Shown: positions 16,020 through 27,382 of the stretch, piece after piece
Numbering within the stretch: position 1 is the stretch's first letter
Layout: each line of letters starts with the position of its first letter
Source of the DNA: Cliona cf. orientalis
Lineage: Eukaryota; Porifera; Demospongiae; Clionaida; Clionaidae
Direction: 5' to 3'
DNA length: 64,000 nucleotides
Assembly (NCBI GenBank): GCA_963930775.1
Contig: OZ005700.1
Span: 8,690,609 to 8,754,608 of the forward strand
Program-made: the position numbers and the translations under genes
The notes under the pieces: model-generated
Databases searched by the model: none
The model's input: only the letters and a program-made list of their open reading frames with translations
What the model was told of the DNA's origin: nothing

Positions 16020-17692
16020 ATGGCGGATCCGGAGATCCAGACTGATTCTACCGCGCCCGAATCGATCGTGCAGATTGCGGCTGTGCCAGAAGCGACTCCA
16101 GCTGAGGAACAATCTGAGCAAACCGAGACTCCAACTAGCACGCCACAAAAAGGCCGTAAAACGTCGAGATACCGAAAAACGAAGCAGTACCACCTCTACA
16201 CGCCCGAGCAGAAGGCGACCATAGCCAAATACGCTGCTGAACACGGGAATACAAAGGCGTCTAATCGCTTCACGAAGGAGCTGGGCATCGTAGTGCCGGA
16301 GTCCACCATCAGAACCTTCAAGAAGGCTTACTACGCGAAGCTGAGTGAGGGGAAGCAACCAGATGAGATAACTGAGATACCACTTCGAAGAAGAGGCAGA
16401 CCGCGCAAGGTGGATGGTGACACAACCCCCAAGACCGTGAAAGCTACCCCTGTCAAGGCAGCCGGAGCTGGATCGAAAACTGAGATGATGCAGATTGCTG
16501 ATACCCCAGCGTTTCTTGAGATGAGTGGTGATATCTCCATGAGCACTATATCCGTAAGTAATTTTTTATCAACTTTTAAAAAGGGAATTGTGGTATGATT
16601 GCTTTTCACCTCCCACTTTAGGATTTAATTAATGCTGACGGAGCAGAGAAACCACTCGTCGTCGTATTTGGAGCAACTGATGGAGTTGCCGAGTCAAGAG
16701 AACTAATCGACGTTGCAACCGTGAAGTCTTTCCCTGAAGACAAGAACCCTGCTACGCTATCGGACGACCACTGCTCCCAGGTGGTGGCTCTAGTCGTTGG
16801 GGTGCAGTGCGAGATTAATCTAGCATTCCTTAGTCGATGCCCCAAGCTTAGGATTGTCATCGTTTTTGGTGTGGGCACTGATTGTGTGGAGCTCGAGTAC
16901 GCCGGCAGGCTCGGTATCGTGATATGCAACGTACCCGACTACGGAGTTGAAGAGGTAGCGGATACTACCATCGCTCATATTCTCACTCTCTTCCGCCAGA
17001 CGCTATTCTTCCACACAAACGTCTCCAAAGGTATGCAGTATCGCACGTTCAAAGACATCATGAGCGATACAAAGTGTCGACGCATACGTGGTAAGACTCT
17101 TGGCTTGGTCGGAATGGGGAAGACTGGCTTTGCCGTCGCTCAAAGGGCAAAAGCTTTCGGCTTCAACGTCGCATTTTACGATCCTTGCATAGGCAGCGGG
17201 TGGGACAAGGCATTTGGTGGACTGGAACGGTATAAATCACTCACTGACCTCGTGATGAAAAGCGACTGTGTCTCCCTCCACTGCATGCTCACCGAGGAGA
17301 GCAGGCACTTAGTCAACGAGCCACTTTTGAGGGTATTCAAACGAGGAGCCTACCTAATCAACGTATCTCGAGGTGCACTGGTTGACGAGGCAGCGTTGGC
17401 TAAAGCTCTCAAGGAAGGCTGGATTGCTGGGGCGGCTCTAGACGTTCACGAACAAGAGCCTTTTAACATTCTCCAGAGTCCCTTGAAAGATGCTCCCAAT
17501 CTCATCTGCACTCCTCACATCGCTTGGTACAGCAGAGAGGGATTCGCCGAACTTCGATCGAGCAGCATCAAGCTCGTGCGCCAAGTGCTTACCAGCTCTG
17601 ACCCTACCGGTATTGAGAACTGTGTCAACGAACAGCACCTTGATGGTGAGGCTTGCAACGCTCGATGGAACACAAAAATGGAGCAGAACTAG
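16020..17692 (+). CDS. CtBP-like: CtBP-type corepressor with N-terminal HTH and AT-hook
   Basis: An NAD-dependent D-2-hydroxyacid-dehydrogenase fold that acts as a nuclear transcriptional corepressor. Exons 16020-16553 and 16622-17692 give 534 residues. The second exon is a full CtBP core: GxGxxG at about residue 342 (GMGKTG), the catalytic Arg near 428 (SRGALVDE), Glu near 457 (HEQEPF), His near 477 and the following Trp (TPHIAWYS). The long C-terminal tail of vertebrate CtBPs is missing. The first exon is not part of ordinary CtBP. It has a helix-turn-helix-like block at about 58-108 (YTPEQKATIAKYAAEHGN ... VPESTIRTFKKAY) and an AT-hook at 123-130 (RRRGRPRK). That HTH plus basic pair resembles the N-terminal DNA-binding part of DDE-transposon proteins common in sponges and cnidarians (recalled, not searched). 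The gene may therefore bind DNA directly. Confidence 0.93.
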
Positions 17693-17942
17693 CAGCACCT
17701 CCCAGTGTGCTGTATCACCTCATGTGTTTAGTACAATTCAGCTTACTTTAGTGATATTATTGATGTTGAGCCTTTGTCAACATAACATGACCTTGCCCCA
17801 TTTTCTTGTTTCTGTTCTATAATATTGTATAGCTAACTGGTTGAATTAGAATGTTTGTTAATAATACATCTCACATCACTGTTCATTATTGTATTATTAA
17901 GGATTTGTATAATTATACGCTATGCTTGGCATAGTGTTATAC

Positions 17943-20085
17943 CTACATGTCCTCTAGTTGGTCCAAACTCTCAATTTCTTCCAGTAGTAGTTCATCTTTG
18001 TCCAGGTTGTCTGTGGTCTTCTTGTTCGACTCTCGTAGGCACATCAAAACAACTGTAACCAGCACAGACACAGCAACACTGACCCCTGTAATAATTATAC
18101 AAAACCAAATTAAATTTTACACATCATTGCAAGCGGCAGTATCATAACAAAAATCATTACTGTTTGGGAGAGGAGGGTGGGGCAAACATTTTTTTTTTGT
18201 GACTGGAGCTATAGCCTTGTGTCTTTAGATTCGTAATCCAATTCTGGAGTATATATAGTAGAGAGTGCTTACCGACAGTGACGAGGAATACAGGTATAGG
18301 GACTCCTGACTGATCCTGGGGCTCCCTCCACCTCTTATTAAATGCGTCGCAGGTGTCCTGACTAGCCGTATCGTTATCCTCTGATATTGATGCTTCAATT
18401 TGCTTACTAGAGATGCCAAGGTCCTGTTCTTGTTGGTGGTAAGCTGTATCGCTAACCTTCGCAATCCTGGGGAAATCCCTATTAGGGCCCCCTTCAGCTC
18501 TAAAAAAGAAGAGCAAGGGCACTTTCAGTCTGTTAAGCACCTCCATCCCCCCTCTTCTCTGGTGGTAGTAGCTATTTCCTCCGTTTGGTACGATTGAGAA
18601 GTGTACGTTTTTATTATCTTCAAGCCAAAGTGTATCTTTCAAAAGCTGAATAAACCACTGGGCATTTTCGTATGGATCTACAGCTGGAAAGAAGAAGTTA
18701 TCTAAATCTCCAATATCTACATAAAACCTTTGGGTCATATGAAGCAGTCGTAGTCCAGGCGCAGTCAGTAGAGTAACATTCATCTCGCGCAAGACTTGGC
18801 CTATCCCTTGTCTCATTCTGTTGATTCCAATGTCTCTTAGTGTGGGCATTGGCCAATGAAAGGGAGCCGAGAGACAAGCAGCATGTTGATAATAATAGGG
18901 GCGAGTAAGCGCAGCATAGCAGGCCAGGAGTCCAGCACCATCAAATCCGATAATGCTCATTCTGTCCCTGGGGAAATTAATCTGAGCACGACTCTGGGTT
19001 GCTTTGGCAATTTCTGAAAGTAGGTTCAGTTCGATAAGGTCAAGAAGGTTATCGGCTCTGCCGAAGCATTCAACTGCTTGCAAGCACCTCGTAGACTGAA
19101 GGATGAACTCATCTTTTTCACATTTCTCAATTCTTTGCTCGTCCCAGCAAGTCTGACACTCGTGGCATTGTTGGCTACTGCCCTTGCATCGCCAGACCTT
19201 GCTGCTTTCAAAAGTCATTGTTGTCATGTCCTCCATGAAAGGATTAAACGCGCAAAATGGAGCATCATCCACGTAGTTGATGGCAACAACAATGGCTTCT
19301 TTGATACTGGCTTCATAAATATACATATGCTCAAGGATGTGTGTTATGGTCGGTGCACCAAACAGCAAGACTAGTGGGTAGGTTTTGCGAGCGTTAAAGT
19401 TAAAACTTGGTGGCAGGATCATGTTAAACTTTGGCATCAAGTTTCTAGTCAGAGTTGTGCCCTGGGGAATGCGTATTTGCTGCACTGTAGTAGAAGTACC
19501 ATCAAACCATGGATAGACCATGACTTCTGGAGGAGTAAAGCCAAGCGCTCCAGCCATGGAGTTAGATATGGGAAGAGGAACGAAAAAGTTTGGTCCAAGC
19601 ATGTCCTGCTTTCCAAGCTCATCCCGGTAGACTCTGAACTCAAGGGCCTTTTGTTGCAGGCTGCAATGCGACGTACTCAAACAGAGAAGTGCATTAGAAT
19701 CGTACGTGTATGAAATGTCTACTTTCCATTTATCGAGTGCACTTGCTGATTTTTGAAGTGCAAGTGGCTTTTCCCAGCTAAGCCCAGGGCCAGAGCCCCT
19801 GATCCAAAGATTGGTCACCTTTTTCACTCCTGGTATGATCTTCAGCTGCCTTAGTCTTGCTGCAATAGAAAACTTAAACTGTCTAGTATCGGGAATGTGA
19901 CAGCTTGATCTTGAAGTAGTTTTGTCCCTCAGGCAAATTCCATCATGTTGCCAGTTTGACTTTGGCTGATAGCATTTGCTCCCATGGACGTCCTTTATGC
20001 ATTTGCCAACATTTCTCGACTCACAGACAAGTAGTGAGGCAGTGATGATCATCAGAAGACCGATCTGTATGGATAGTGCAGACAT
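17943..20085 (-). CDS. Type I membrane protein with an inactive esterase-like ectodomain
   Basis: Exons 20085-18273 and 18085-17943 give about 650 residues. The chosen Met (MSALSIQIG) has A at -3 and starts a clear signal peptide; an upstream in-frame Met at 20127 has a poor context. The ectodomain looks like an alpha/beta hydrolase of the putative-esterase group (Fes/S-formylglutathione-hydrolase-like). The nucleophile elbow reads GFDGAG at about residue 380, so Asp replaces the catalytic Ser. The late His region (PNGGNSYYHQRR) also departs from the usual pattern. Many cysteines lie between residues 310 and 350. A transmembrane helix formed across the intron (PVFLVTV + GVSVAVSVLVTVVLMC) is followed by a short acidic cytosolic tail. 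Probably a receptor-like or binding protein; no orthologue recognised. It faces KCTD9 head to head. Confidence 0.75.
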
Positions 20086-20240
20086 TGTGTGTTGGTTTAC
20101 AGCTGCAAATCTTCTTGATCTGAGCATGCGCAGAAGATGTCAGCTTCCATACCGATTCCGGAACTCCGTTCCAATTTCCAGCTGATTTGCGTTGGCGCTG
20201 CACAAAAATCAATGTGAGAGCGAGGCTGGGGCAAAGAGAG
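20086..20240. promoter_or_regulatory. Probable bidirectional promoter, pseudo-esterase / KCTD9
   Basis: 155 bases separate the divergent start codons. Arrangement seen; function inferred. Confidence 0.5.
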
Positions 20241-23200
20241 ATGGCAGCGGTGAGAATAAACGTATTCCGTAGCGACGAAGAGCTCTCGGGGAAAGCTGGG
20301 AAGGGCAAGGTGAGCGTAAATTCATCTGACAGGCGTAGATATGCGTGGAACTCATAGATAGACTACCAAAACTTGACGTACATTTCGAAGACACTCGAGT
20401 TTAATTCAGTCATGTGTCTGTGTGTTTCCCCCCTGGCCTTGATAGGTGATGGTGGTTGGTACGAGCCTTGAGGAGACTCTACAGCAAGCCAGTGTCAAGT
20501 TTGGGGAAGATATGGTGGAGCTGAGAAGTGCAAAGGGAGGGGTGATAGATGATATCGCAATTCTCAGGCAAGTGAAAACAAAAAAAATCGCATGCCAGTT
20601 TAACTAGACTGTTATGACTGAGTTTATAGAGGGTGTGTATGTGGTTTGATCTTTGTTTCCTTTGCTTGCAGGGATTGGGACACAGTGTTGGCAGTTACCA
20701 AAGGTATGCTTTTGTAGCTGAGTCAGTTGGAGTCAGCCCCCCCCACCAAGAAACCAAATTTGCACCCAAATTATCACCATATCTCTGTATTCATTTATAC
20801 ACTCCTTGTTGAATATGTTTCAATGATTCACAGGTCTATGTGTGTACAGTAACATGTGTACGGCGTATCATTATACATTGGAGCTGCTATACACAATCAT
20901 GTTAATATTGTACAGTGTGTCCTTTTTGATAATAGTACATTTAAATACCGATTTCTGCTATCTACTACAGATGTACACGTCAGGGAATCTGAACTTTCAC
21001 CTACAACAGACGGTGATTCCCACTCGCTTCACTCTGTGCACTCCGCTCACACGTCCAGTCATCCCTCGACGCCCGACAGTCACAGAACGGAGAGAGCTCT
21101 CTGCCCCACGTGCCGGCTCGCCGAACCCATGGACTTTGTACTCCGACAGACCTCCTCCTTTCCCTCGCCCGATGCCTGCTCGAGACACGACTGGGCCAGG
21201 CTGAATGTGGGAGGACGGATATTCGCAACCACTAGGTGAGGGAGAGAGAGAAGCGGGGAGAGAAAGAGAGCCATACTGCATACATGTGTGGTTTTCTTAG
21301 GTGTCAAGTGAGTATAAACGATAACTGTTTTGCTGTTCTTTGATTCCAAATTGTGGTGGCTCCTTGCACTTGTGGTTTCATTTTCCCCCCGTAGCACAGC
21401 AGGTTTGCTAGCTAATACGGAAGATGGTTTTAGGCATGAAAAAACTCAAAGCCAAACACAACTCTTTCCTCCTCTTTGATATACATGATTATATGTATCC
21501 ATGTGGGCCAGAGATAGGTATAGACGATTTGGTTGTTTGTCGCTAATGGACAAGAGCATTATGTAGTGGCTGATGACCGTCCTTTGATAAATTTCATCTG
21601 GTCCATTAATGTTACGATTATCACACTTGGTGTGTGTGTGTGTTTGTACATGCAGGGCTACGTTGACCTCTGACCCCAACTCAATGCTCGCAAGAATGTT
21701 TGAGCCAGGTATGTAGATCAATTTGTGTACGGTGAGTAAGCTGGGAGCGTAATGATGCTGTTCACTACATGTTGAAAGTCAGGAATGAATACCTGTAGTA
21801 GTACTATATTATTATGGGGATTTTACCATTGTCCATTATTGTCTGGGAATATGGTGGGAATTCAGTGCAGACAGTACTAGGCCTTGTGTAAGGAAGTGTC
21901 TAGATATTTTATCCTCTTATTTGGAGCCCTCATCATGCCGAGTAATGGTGGGTGGGTGGAGAGTACTGCTGTGCTATTTTTAGTAACAAGAACTAGACTG
22001 CATAACTGTACATGCATCATTATGCTATCATACACATACGTACATGCACACACACATCAGGCTGGTCTAGTGCCACTGACGCGAGTGGAGCCTACCTCAT
22101 CGATCGCAGTCCAGACTACTTTGAGCCGCTGCTCAACTTCCTCAGACACGGTAAACTCATTCTCAACGAAGGAATCAACCCCCAAGGTGAGTAAGCCCCT
22201 ACCAGTTAATCTCACGTATTGTTGTAAAGCCTCCTTCCTGTAGGTAGTGAGTGACCAAACTCATCATTTAGATAAAGCGTTCTATGATCATGGGACGCAT
22301 ACTACTAAGATTGCATTGTATGATTGCTTTGTTTTTTTTTTTCAGGTGTGTTAGAGGAGGCGCGTTTTTTTGGCATCTCCAAGGCGGTTGAGCCACTGGA
22401 GTTGATGGTACAGAGTGAGGAACTGGCACTGAGTGGACATTTCACAAGAAAGGAGTTCCTGAGGATGCTCTCCATTACATCATCCTCAGCCACTCTACGC
22501 TGTCAGGTGAGGGTGGGGGGAAGGAGAGAGAGAGAGAGAGATATCTCAAAATGAAATTTCCCATCTGGCATAGGGTATCAACATTGAGGGAGTCGATTTA
22601 TCGAACCTTGACCTTCGTAACATCAACTTCAAGTGTGCCAACCTTCGTTACTGCAATCTCTCTAACTGTGATCTCTCCAACTGCGTCTTTGAGCGAGCAG
22701 ACATGTACCACGCCAATCTTGATGTGAGCAGTACACTGCTATAGTATAGTCACAAATCTAAAATTTGCCTCTTTTGTACACCGCTACATGATGATTTTCT
22801 CTTGTAACTTCAGGGTGCGATTATTCAGTGTGTGCACATGCCTAGGGTGAATTTGGAAGGAGCCTCACTCAGAGGCTGTAGCATGGACGAGAGACTGGGA
22901 ATTCATACAAATCTTGAAGGTGAGAGGAGAAACAGAGACAAGGGGGAGGGCTGGTGGTACAGATGATTGATAGAGAGAATCCACTTTATAACTGTTTCCT
23001 ACTCTTGTTTAGGTGCCAATGTGAAGGCTGCAATATTTGACAACAGTCAGATGAACGGGGTGAACCTTCGCCTGGCAAGCCTGCGAGGATCCTCTCTGAG
23101 ATCATGTAACCTGCGTTACGCCATCATGGCTGGCACTGATATGGAGGTAAGAAACTCTTAATCTCAGGCCACTCCTAGCTTCTAAGCTTCTAAGCTTTTA

Positions 23201-24024
23201 AAAAGAAAACTAAAAGTGATGATTAAGTGGATTTTATGTGCTCCATTGTATATAGACATGTGACCTACTGGGCAGTGACTTGCAGCATGCTAACTTGAGA
23301 GGAGCCAATATCAAGGACACCAATTTACAGGACGTTGTAATCTAGCAAGCCTCTTTATAATCGTGTCTACCTCCCCCTCCCCCTCTCTCTACATGTATCT
23401 TTGTTCCCGGCTCCGATAAAATTGGTAGGTATAGCAGCACTAAGTCTTATGTTTTGAATTGAGGGCAGCTGGCTGCTTTTTGAAGTGTATTGCATGTGCC
23501 AAAGTCGAGCAGACTGAGAACAAAAAATTTAATGACTTTTTTCTTTTGTTATACACTCTAACTGCAGTCACTGCCCACATTAATTTTAATCACCCCCCCC
23601 CCCCCAACAAATTATTTTAAAATGTTTTAAAATATTTTTTCTTTCTCAGAACTGTGATTTGACTGGGTGTGAGCTTCAGCATGCCAACCTTCGAGGCTCC
23701 AACCTCACGGGAGCCATTCTCAAGGAAATCCCTCCACTTCACATGTCCCAGACCGTCAATGTGACCACGGTCAGCATTCAAGCCAACGGCTCACACCAGC
23801 ACCAACAAGCACAGGCCCAGGGTCAAGGTTCAGCAGCAGCTGCTCCTGGCCAACCACAACAGCCAAATGTACCCCAAAATCATCAACAACCTAATCAACC
23901 AGGGGCATCCCCACCCCACTTGCAGCAGCTGCCTGGTATGGGTGGAGTTGGGGGTGGGGACATACAAGGTGATCGGCACATGGGAAATGCACAGGAACAA
24001 GCTAGGCAACAAGACAATACATAG
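20241..24024 (+). CDS. KCTD9: KCTD9: BTB plus pentapeptide-repeat protein
   Basis: A Cul3-adaptor-type BTB protein. Exons are 20241-20309, 20446-20567, 20672-20703, 20971-21235, 21656-21708, 22061-22186, 22346-22506, 22574-22723, 22814-22919, 23013-23146, 23256-23333 (optional) and 23650-24024: 556 residues with the optional exon, 530 without. The N-terminus has the ubiquitin-like region of KCTD9 ([13 protein letters not shown]). The T1/BTB domain follows ([12 protein letters not shown] ... [21 protein letters not shown], then [10 protein letters not shown]). About 35 pentapeptide repeats come next, then the conserved PLHMSQ. Two parts differ from the vertebrate protein: a Ser/His-rich insert before the BTB, and a Gln/Pro-rich C-terminal extension of about 90 residues. 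Intron 2 uses a GC donor (AG|GCAAGT). Confidence 0.95.
23256..23333 (+). other. KCTD9: Duplicated cassette exon of KCTD9
   Basis: A 26-codon, phase-0 exon encoding [18 protein letters not shown] and then DTNLQD. It closely copies the start of the next exon ([18 protein letters not shown]). Its donor is weak (GAC|GTTGTA, or three bases later GTAATC). Skipping it restores the vertebrate-like order exactly, so it is probably alternatively spliced. Confidence 0.65.
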
Positions 24025-24159
24025 TATATAATGTGTGTATGCTTAAATTATTGTGTGTGGTTCCATTTTTTTCCAGAAGAACACTGTATCACTTTCTTAA
24101 AATTTGCACTGGTATAATATTTTTATACTTTGACAGAGAACAACAAAAACATACTTTGC

Positions 24160-27100
24160 TCAGTCTAGTAGTATTGGTGCTAGTGCGGTGTAGTAGTCTG
24201 GAGAGACATGGTCCCTCAGTTCTTCCTTGGTGACCCACATGTGGTCAACCAGCTCTTTGTTATCCACTTCTACCTCACCACCACGGTACATCGCCTTCAC
24301 AAAGAAAACCTGAAAATGGTCAAAAATAATTCCAATAATTATTGTCTAAGCTCTTAGTTATAGTTGTTCACCTTGGTTCCCACAAAGCCACTGCTTTGGT
24401 GCAGTGAAGTTGGGTGGTGATAGCTGTGAAATGCCCAGGGGCTGTTGCTGAGGAAATCAACTTTCAGCTTCGACCCACACTCCTCAGCCAACTCCCTCTT
24501 GGCAGTCTGCATGTTCCAATTATCCACCACCATTATGACATCATCCGTAAAATGGATATACATACATACCTCTATCAGAGACTCGTCCTGTTCCAAGCCG
24601 CCCTGAGGTAGCTGCCATGCATATTCCTTTCTCGGTTTCTTGACCAGTAGATAAAGCACTCTGTCGAGTTTTCTCTGAAGCGACTTCATATCTCTTGCTT
24701 TGTCAGCTTCAGTCTCCCGTGACGCTGGGTGGAAGGACTGAAGCTCCACCTCCCTTGCTTCCTGGAGCTCCTCAAATTCATCAGCACCCTCAGCCTAAAG
24801 GAGAAAGGGGGAGAGAGATGAGATTTGGTTAAAGTATGGACATCACGATTACACACCTGTGCTGTGTCGATGTCTTCTTCTAGAGCTCTTCTCTCTCTCT
24901 CCTTCTTCATTTCCTGATGCTTGGCTTCATCCAGCTCAAAGTCAGACAACCGGCTCCTCTCTTCCCTTATGGCGTCCTTCATCGCCTCATAACGCAGCTC
25001 CATCTCTGTCTTCTCTCTCATGATCGAGGGCATTCTCTGGACACACACAGCAGACACGATTCTCCACGGGTGACCCACAGGACGAGGGGGAGGGGAGACT
25101 GAAGCATCATCTGTATGGAGGAAAACAAGACTAGTCTTAGTATGTTTGATATACCAACCATGGGATGATATTATAAATAATATGCATGAGTTATTCATAG
25201 TAATGCCCCCCCAGGTATAAGGACACTGATTATCTGAAAAAAAATATCTTTCGTTGATTATGAGCTACATTTTGGTCTTTGTTCCAGTTCCATAACTATT
25301 ACTGTTACAAGTGAGATGTAAGTGTCTTTCAAGAAACTTGGTATGTATATGGCATAGTCTACCATGTTTAGGACCATGGTAGCTGCTTTCATCTGCTCAA
25401 GAGATACATTTTGGTTTTTGTTCCAGCTCCATAGCTCTTTCCGTTGGCGAGATACACTTTGGCGCGCGCCGCGGTGAAGAGTTAATGATATTCATAGCTA
25501 TTAATTAATTACGTCACGGTCCGTACATTCCAACGTGTAACCCATACGCGTTTTGCTACCCCCTGTCCCAGCTCAATAAATAGCGATTTCCGGGAGGGAC
25601 TATCGGGGCTAGACGGTGTCAGGGGTACCCCCTCTGGCACCTGCAGCTGAAAACTGCACATGGTCCTGGGCATATATGGCTTAGGGGTCGCCCAGGTTCC
25701 TCCCTCGAATACCCCCCCATCCTGGAAAAAGCCCGTATATCCACCATAGGCTGACTTCGGTCCCCTGTGGCTGTGACACGGAAGTCTAACTGGCTGCGGT
25801 AATGTCCGCAGTTCACCCCGACCAACGTTCCAGCCTAGAGCTCGGAAGGTCGAGGGAGGATGGGGGTCATAATTTTTTTTTTCATTCCATCATTCAAAAA
25901 CTGCAAAGTGCATCCTCTCATACTAGAAAACTATTTAGATTTTTGGCTTCATATTGATGCTACTTGGAACATATAAACTATAGTTATGGGCGCTATTACT
26001 TATTGGGTGCATACAAATTAATGTAAATTTCAATTAAAAAATTATAAAAAGTGAATGTACCTACCCAAGTGTATAAAAATGGTCATAACTCCACTTGTGA
26101 TCATTATTTTTTCATCAAACTTGCACCATTGGATTCAGTACACAAAAAGCTATGAATCAATGTGCCAAAACTCAATTTTTATAAAATATCCCGAGTGGTC
26201 CCTTTCACGTCACATAATAATATTATAGTACAAGCGAAGTGAAATAGTGGACCTCCAACTGACCAATCAAATTCCTGGCCTACTTTACCCTACAATACCT
26301 TAAAATATCTTATAATACCTACGATCCCTACATTACCGTATAGGTGTACAAATACTGTGATCCGATTGGACACTCAGAGGCCCGAGACTGTGACAGGCGA
26401 AGTGAAATAGTGGACCTCAAATTCCTGGCCTACTTTACCCTACAATACCTTAAAATATCTTACAATACCTACGATCCCTACATTACCGTATAGGTGTACA
26501 AATACTGTGATCCGATTGGACACTCAGAGGCCCGAGACTGTGACAAGCAAAGTGAAATAGTGGACCTCCAACTGACCAATCAAATTTCTGGCTTACTTTA
26601 CCCTACAATACTGTATAAGTATGTTTAATGTCACAATCATGGGATAATGTGGCTAGTATGCATGATCAGTACAACATAATCCCGAGCCTTATAGTGCGGA
26701 TTTTCTCTCCACCCGCGCCGCACGTTCATAGCAACTGGGCGCATCCAATACGCGTGTCCATGCCCTCATGTAATGATACAGACTATTATAAGAAAACTGT
26801 CACTCTGAAAAATATTTTTCGTTGTATAATAAGTATGTTTGATGTCACAATCATGGGATAATGTGACTGAACACTACTAACAGCATGCTATTGTACCGGT
26901 TAGTATTAGTATAACAAAGAGACGGAAAGAGGGTACCAATTATTAAGAAAATGGTATGAGTCAGTGTTGAATAATTTAGAATTAATTTAACATATAAATT
27001 CAGTATTTCACTTTGAGCCTCACCACTAGCTGATGCTGGTGCTGAATGTTGACTCCTTTGTGACGCTGAATGAAAGTTGGCCCCAGCTATCGATGACGGT

Positions 27101-27274
27101 CTAAGCACAGAATCCACTATCAAAATCAGGAAAAAAAAAACATAAAATTTGATTATAAAATATTTAGTGCTTACCTGAAGTAGTGCGGAACGATCTACAT
27201 GCTCTACAGAGAGCAGGATCCGACACGACTAGCCGAGTAAACCCTCTAACACATGCACTGGCCATGGCGGACAT
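24160..27274 (-). CDS. MRPL46: MRPL46, mitochondrial large-subunit ribosomal protein
   Basis: Mitoribosome protein with a Nudix-like fold. Exons on the minus strand are 27274-27175, 27116-27024, 25110-24857, 24794-24570, 24506-24372 and 24309-24160, giving 318 residues. The N-terminus is Arg/Ser-rich and acid-poor, as expected for a mitochondrial presequence (MSAMASACVRGFTRLVV). The family blocks are clear: WRIVSAVCVQR, SLQRKLDRVLYLLV, WQLPQGGLEQDESLIETAKR, VGTKVFFVKA and HMWVTKEEL. A second in-frame Met at 27265 could be the start. Intron 2 is nearly 2 kb, unusual here, and is full of repeats. The gene ends 135 bases from the KCTD9 stop (convergent) and starts 108 bases from the RAP80-like gene (divergent). 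Confidence 0.95.
25268..25455. repeat. Imperfect ~140-base direct repeat in MRPL46 intron 2
   Basis: The block ACATTTTGGTCTTTGTTCC near 25268 recurs as ACATTTTGGTTTTTGTTCC near 25408, both followed by CAG(T/C)TCCATA. This is a repeat spaced about 140 bases, probably the remnant of a mobile element or satellite. Confidence 0.6.
25600..25870. other. GC-rich island with hairpin potential in MRPL46 intron 2
   Basis: About 270 bases much richer in G and C than the surrounding intron. It contains short inverted repeats, for example GGTGTCAGGGGTACC facing CCCTCTGGCACC, and CTGCGG facing CCGCAG. A 68-codon frame opens on the minus strand without any recognised domain. I cannot name it; an inserted element or a structured RNA is possible. 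Confidence 0.4.
26231..26612. repeat. Tandem repeat, 2.5 copies of ~150-163 bases
   Basis: Units starting with (C)AAGCGAAGTGAAATAGTGG begin at 26231, 26394 and 26544. The second unit lacks about 13 bases present in the first, and the third is truncated near 26612. Confidence 0.85.
26615..26870. repeat. ~40-base direct repeats flanking ~170 bases
   Basis: AAGTATGTTTAATGTCACAA near 26617 recurs as AAGTATGTTTGATGTCACAA near 26830, both followed by TCATGGGATAATGTG. A weaker third copy is near 25139. Looks like a short mobile or satellite element in the intron. Confidence 0.6.
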
Positions 27275-27382
27275 GTTTTTTAGCAGCACCACGTGATTTC
27301 CGTATACTATAGTATCCGGTGCAGTTTTACGGAGAACACGAGGATTCCAACTTGCCTGTGCTTGCTTTTTGGGTTGGGAGAA
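27275..27382. promoter_or_regulatory. Probable bidirectional promoter, MRPL46 / RAP80-like
   Basis: Only 108 bases separate the divergent start codons, the tightest pair in the window. Confidence 0.6.

Noticed and set aside
25660-25720. tRNA-derived SINE in the GC-rich island
   Set aside because: TGGCTTAGGGG resembles an A box and AGGTTCC a B box, but they are only about 12 bases apart and no cloverleaf or poly-A tail follows.
26231-26612. CRISPR array
   Set aside because: Repeats are about 150 bases long, 2.5 copies, without regular spacers; the sequence is clearly eukaryotic.
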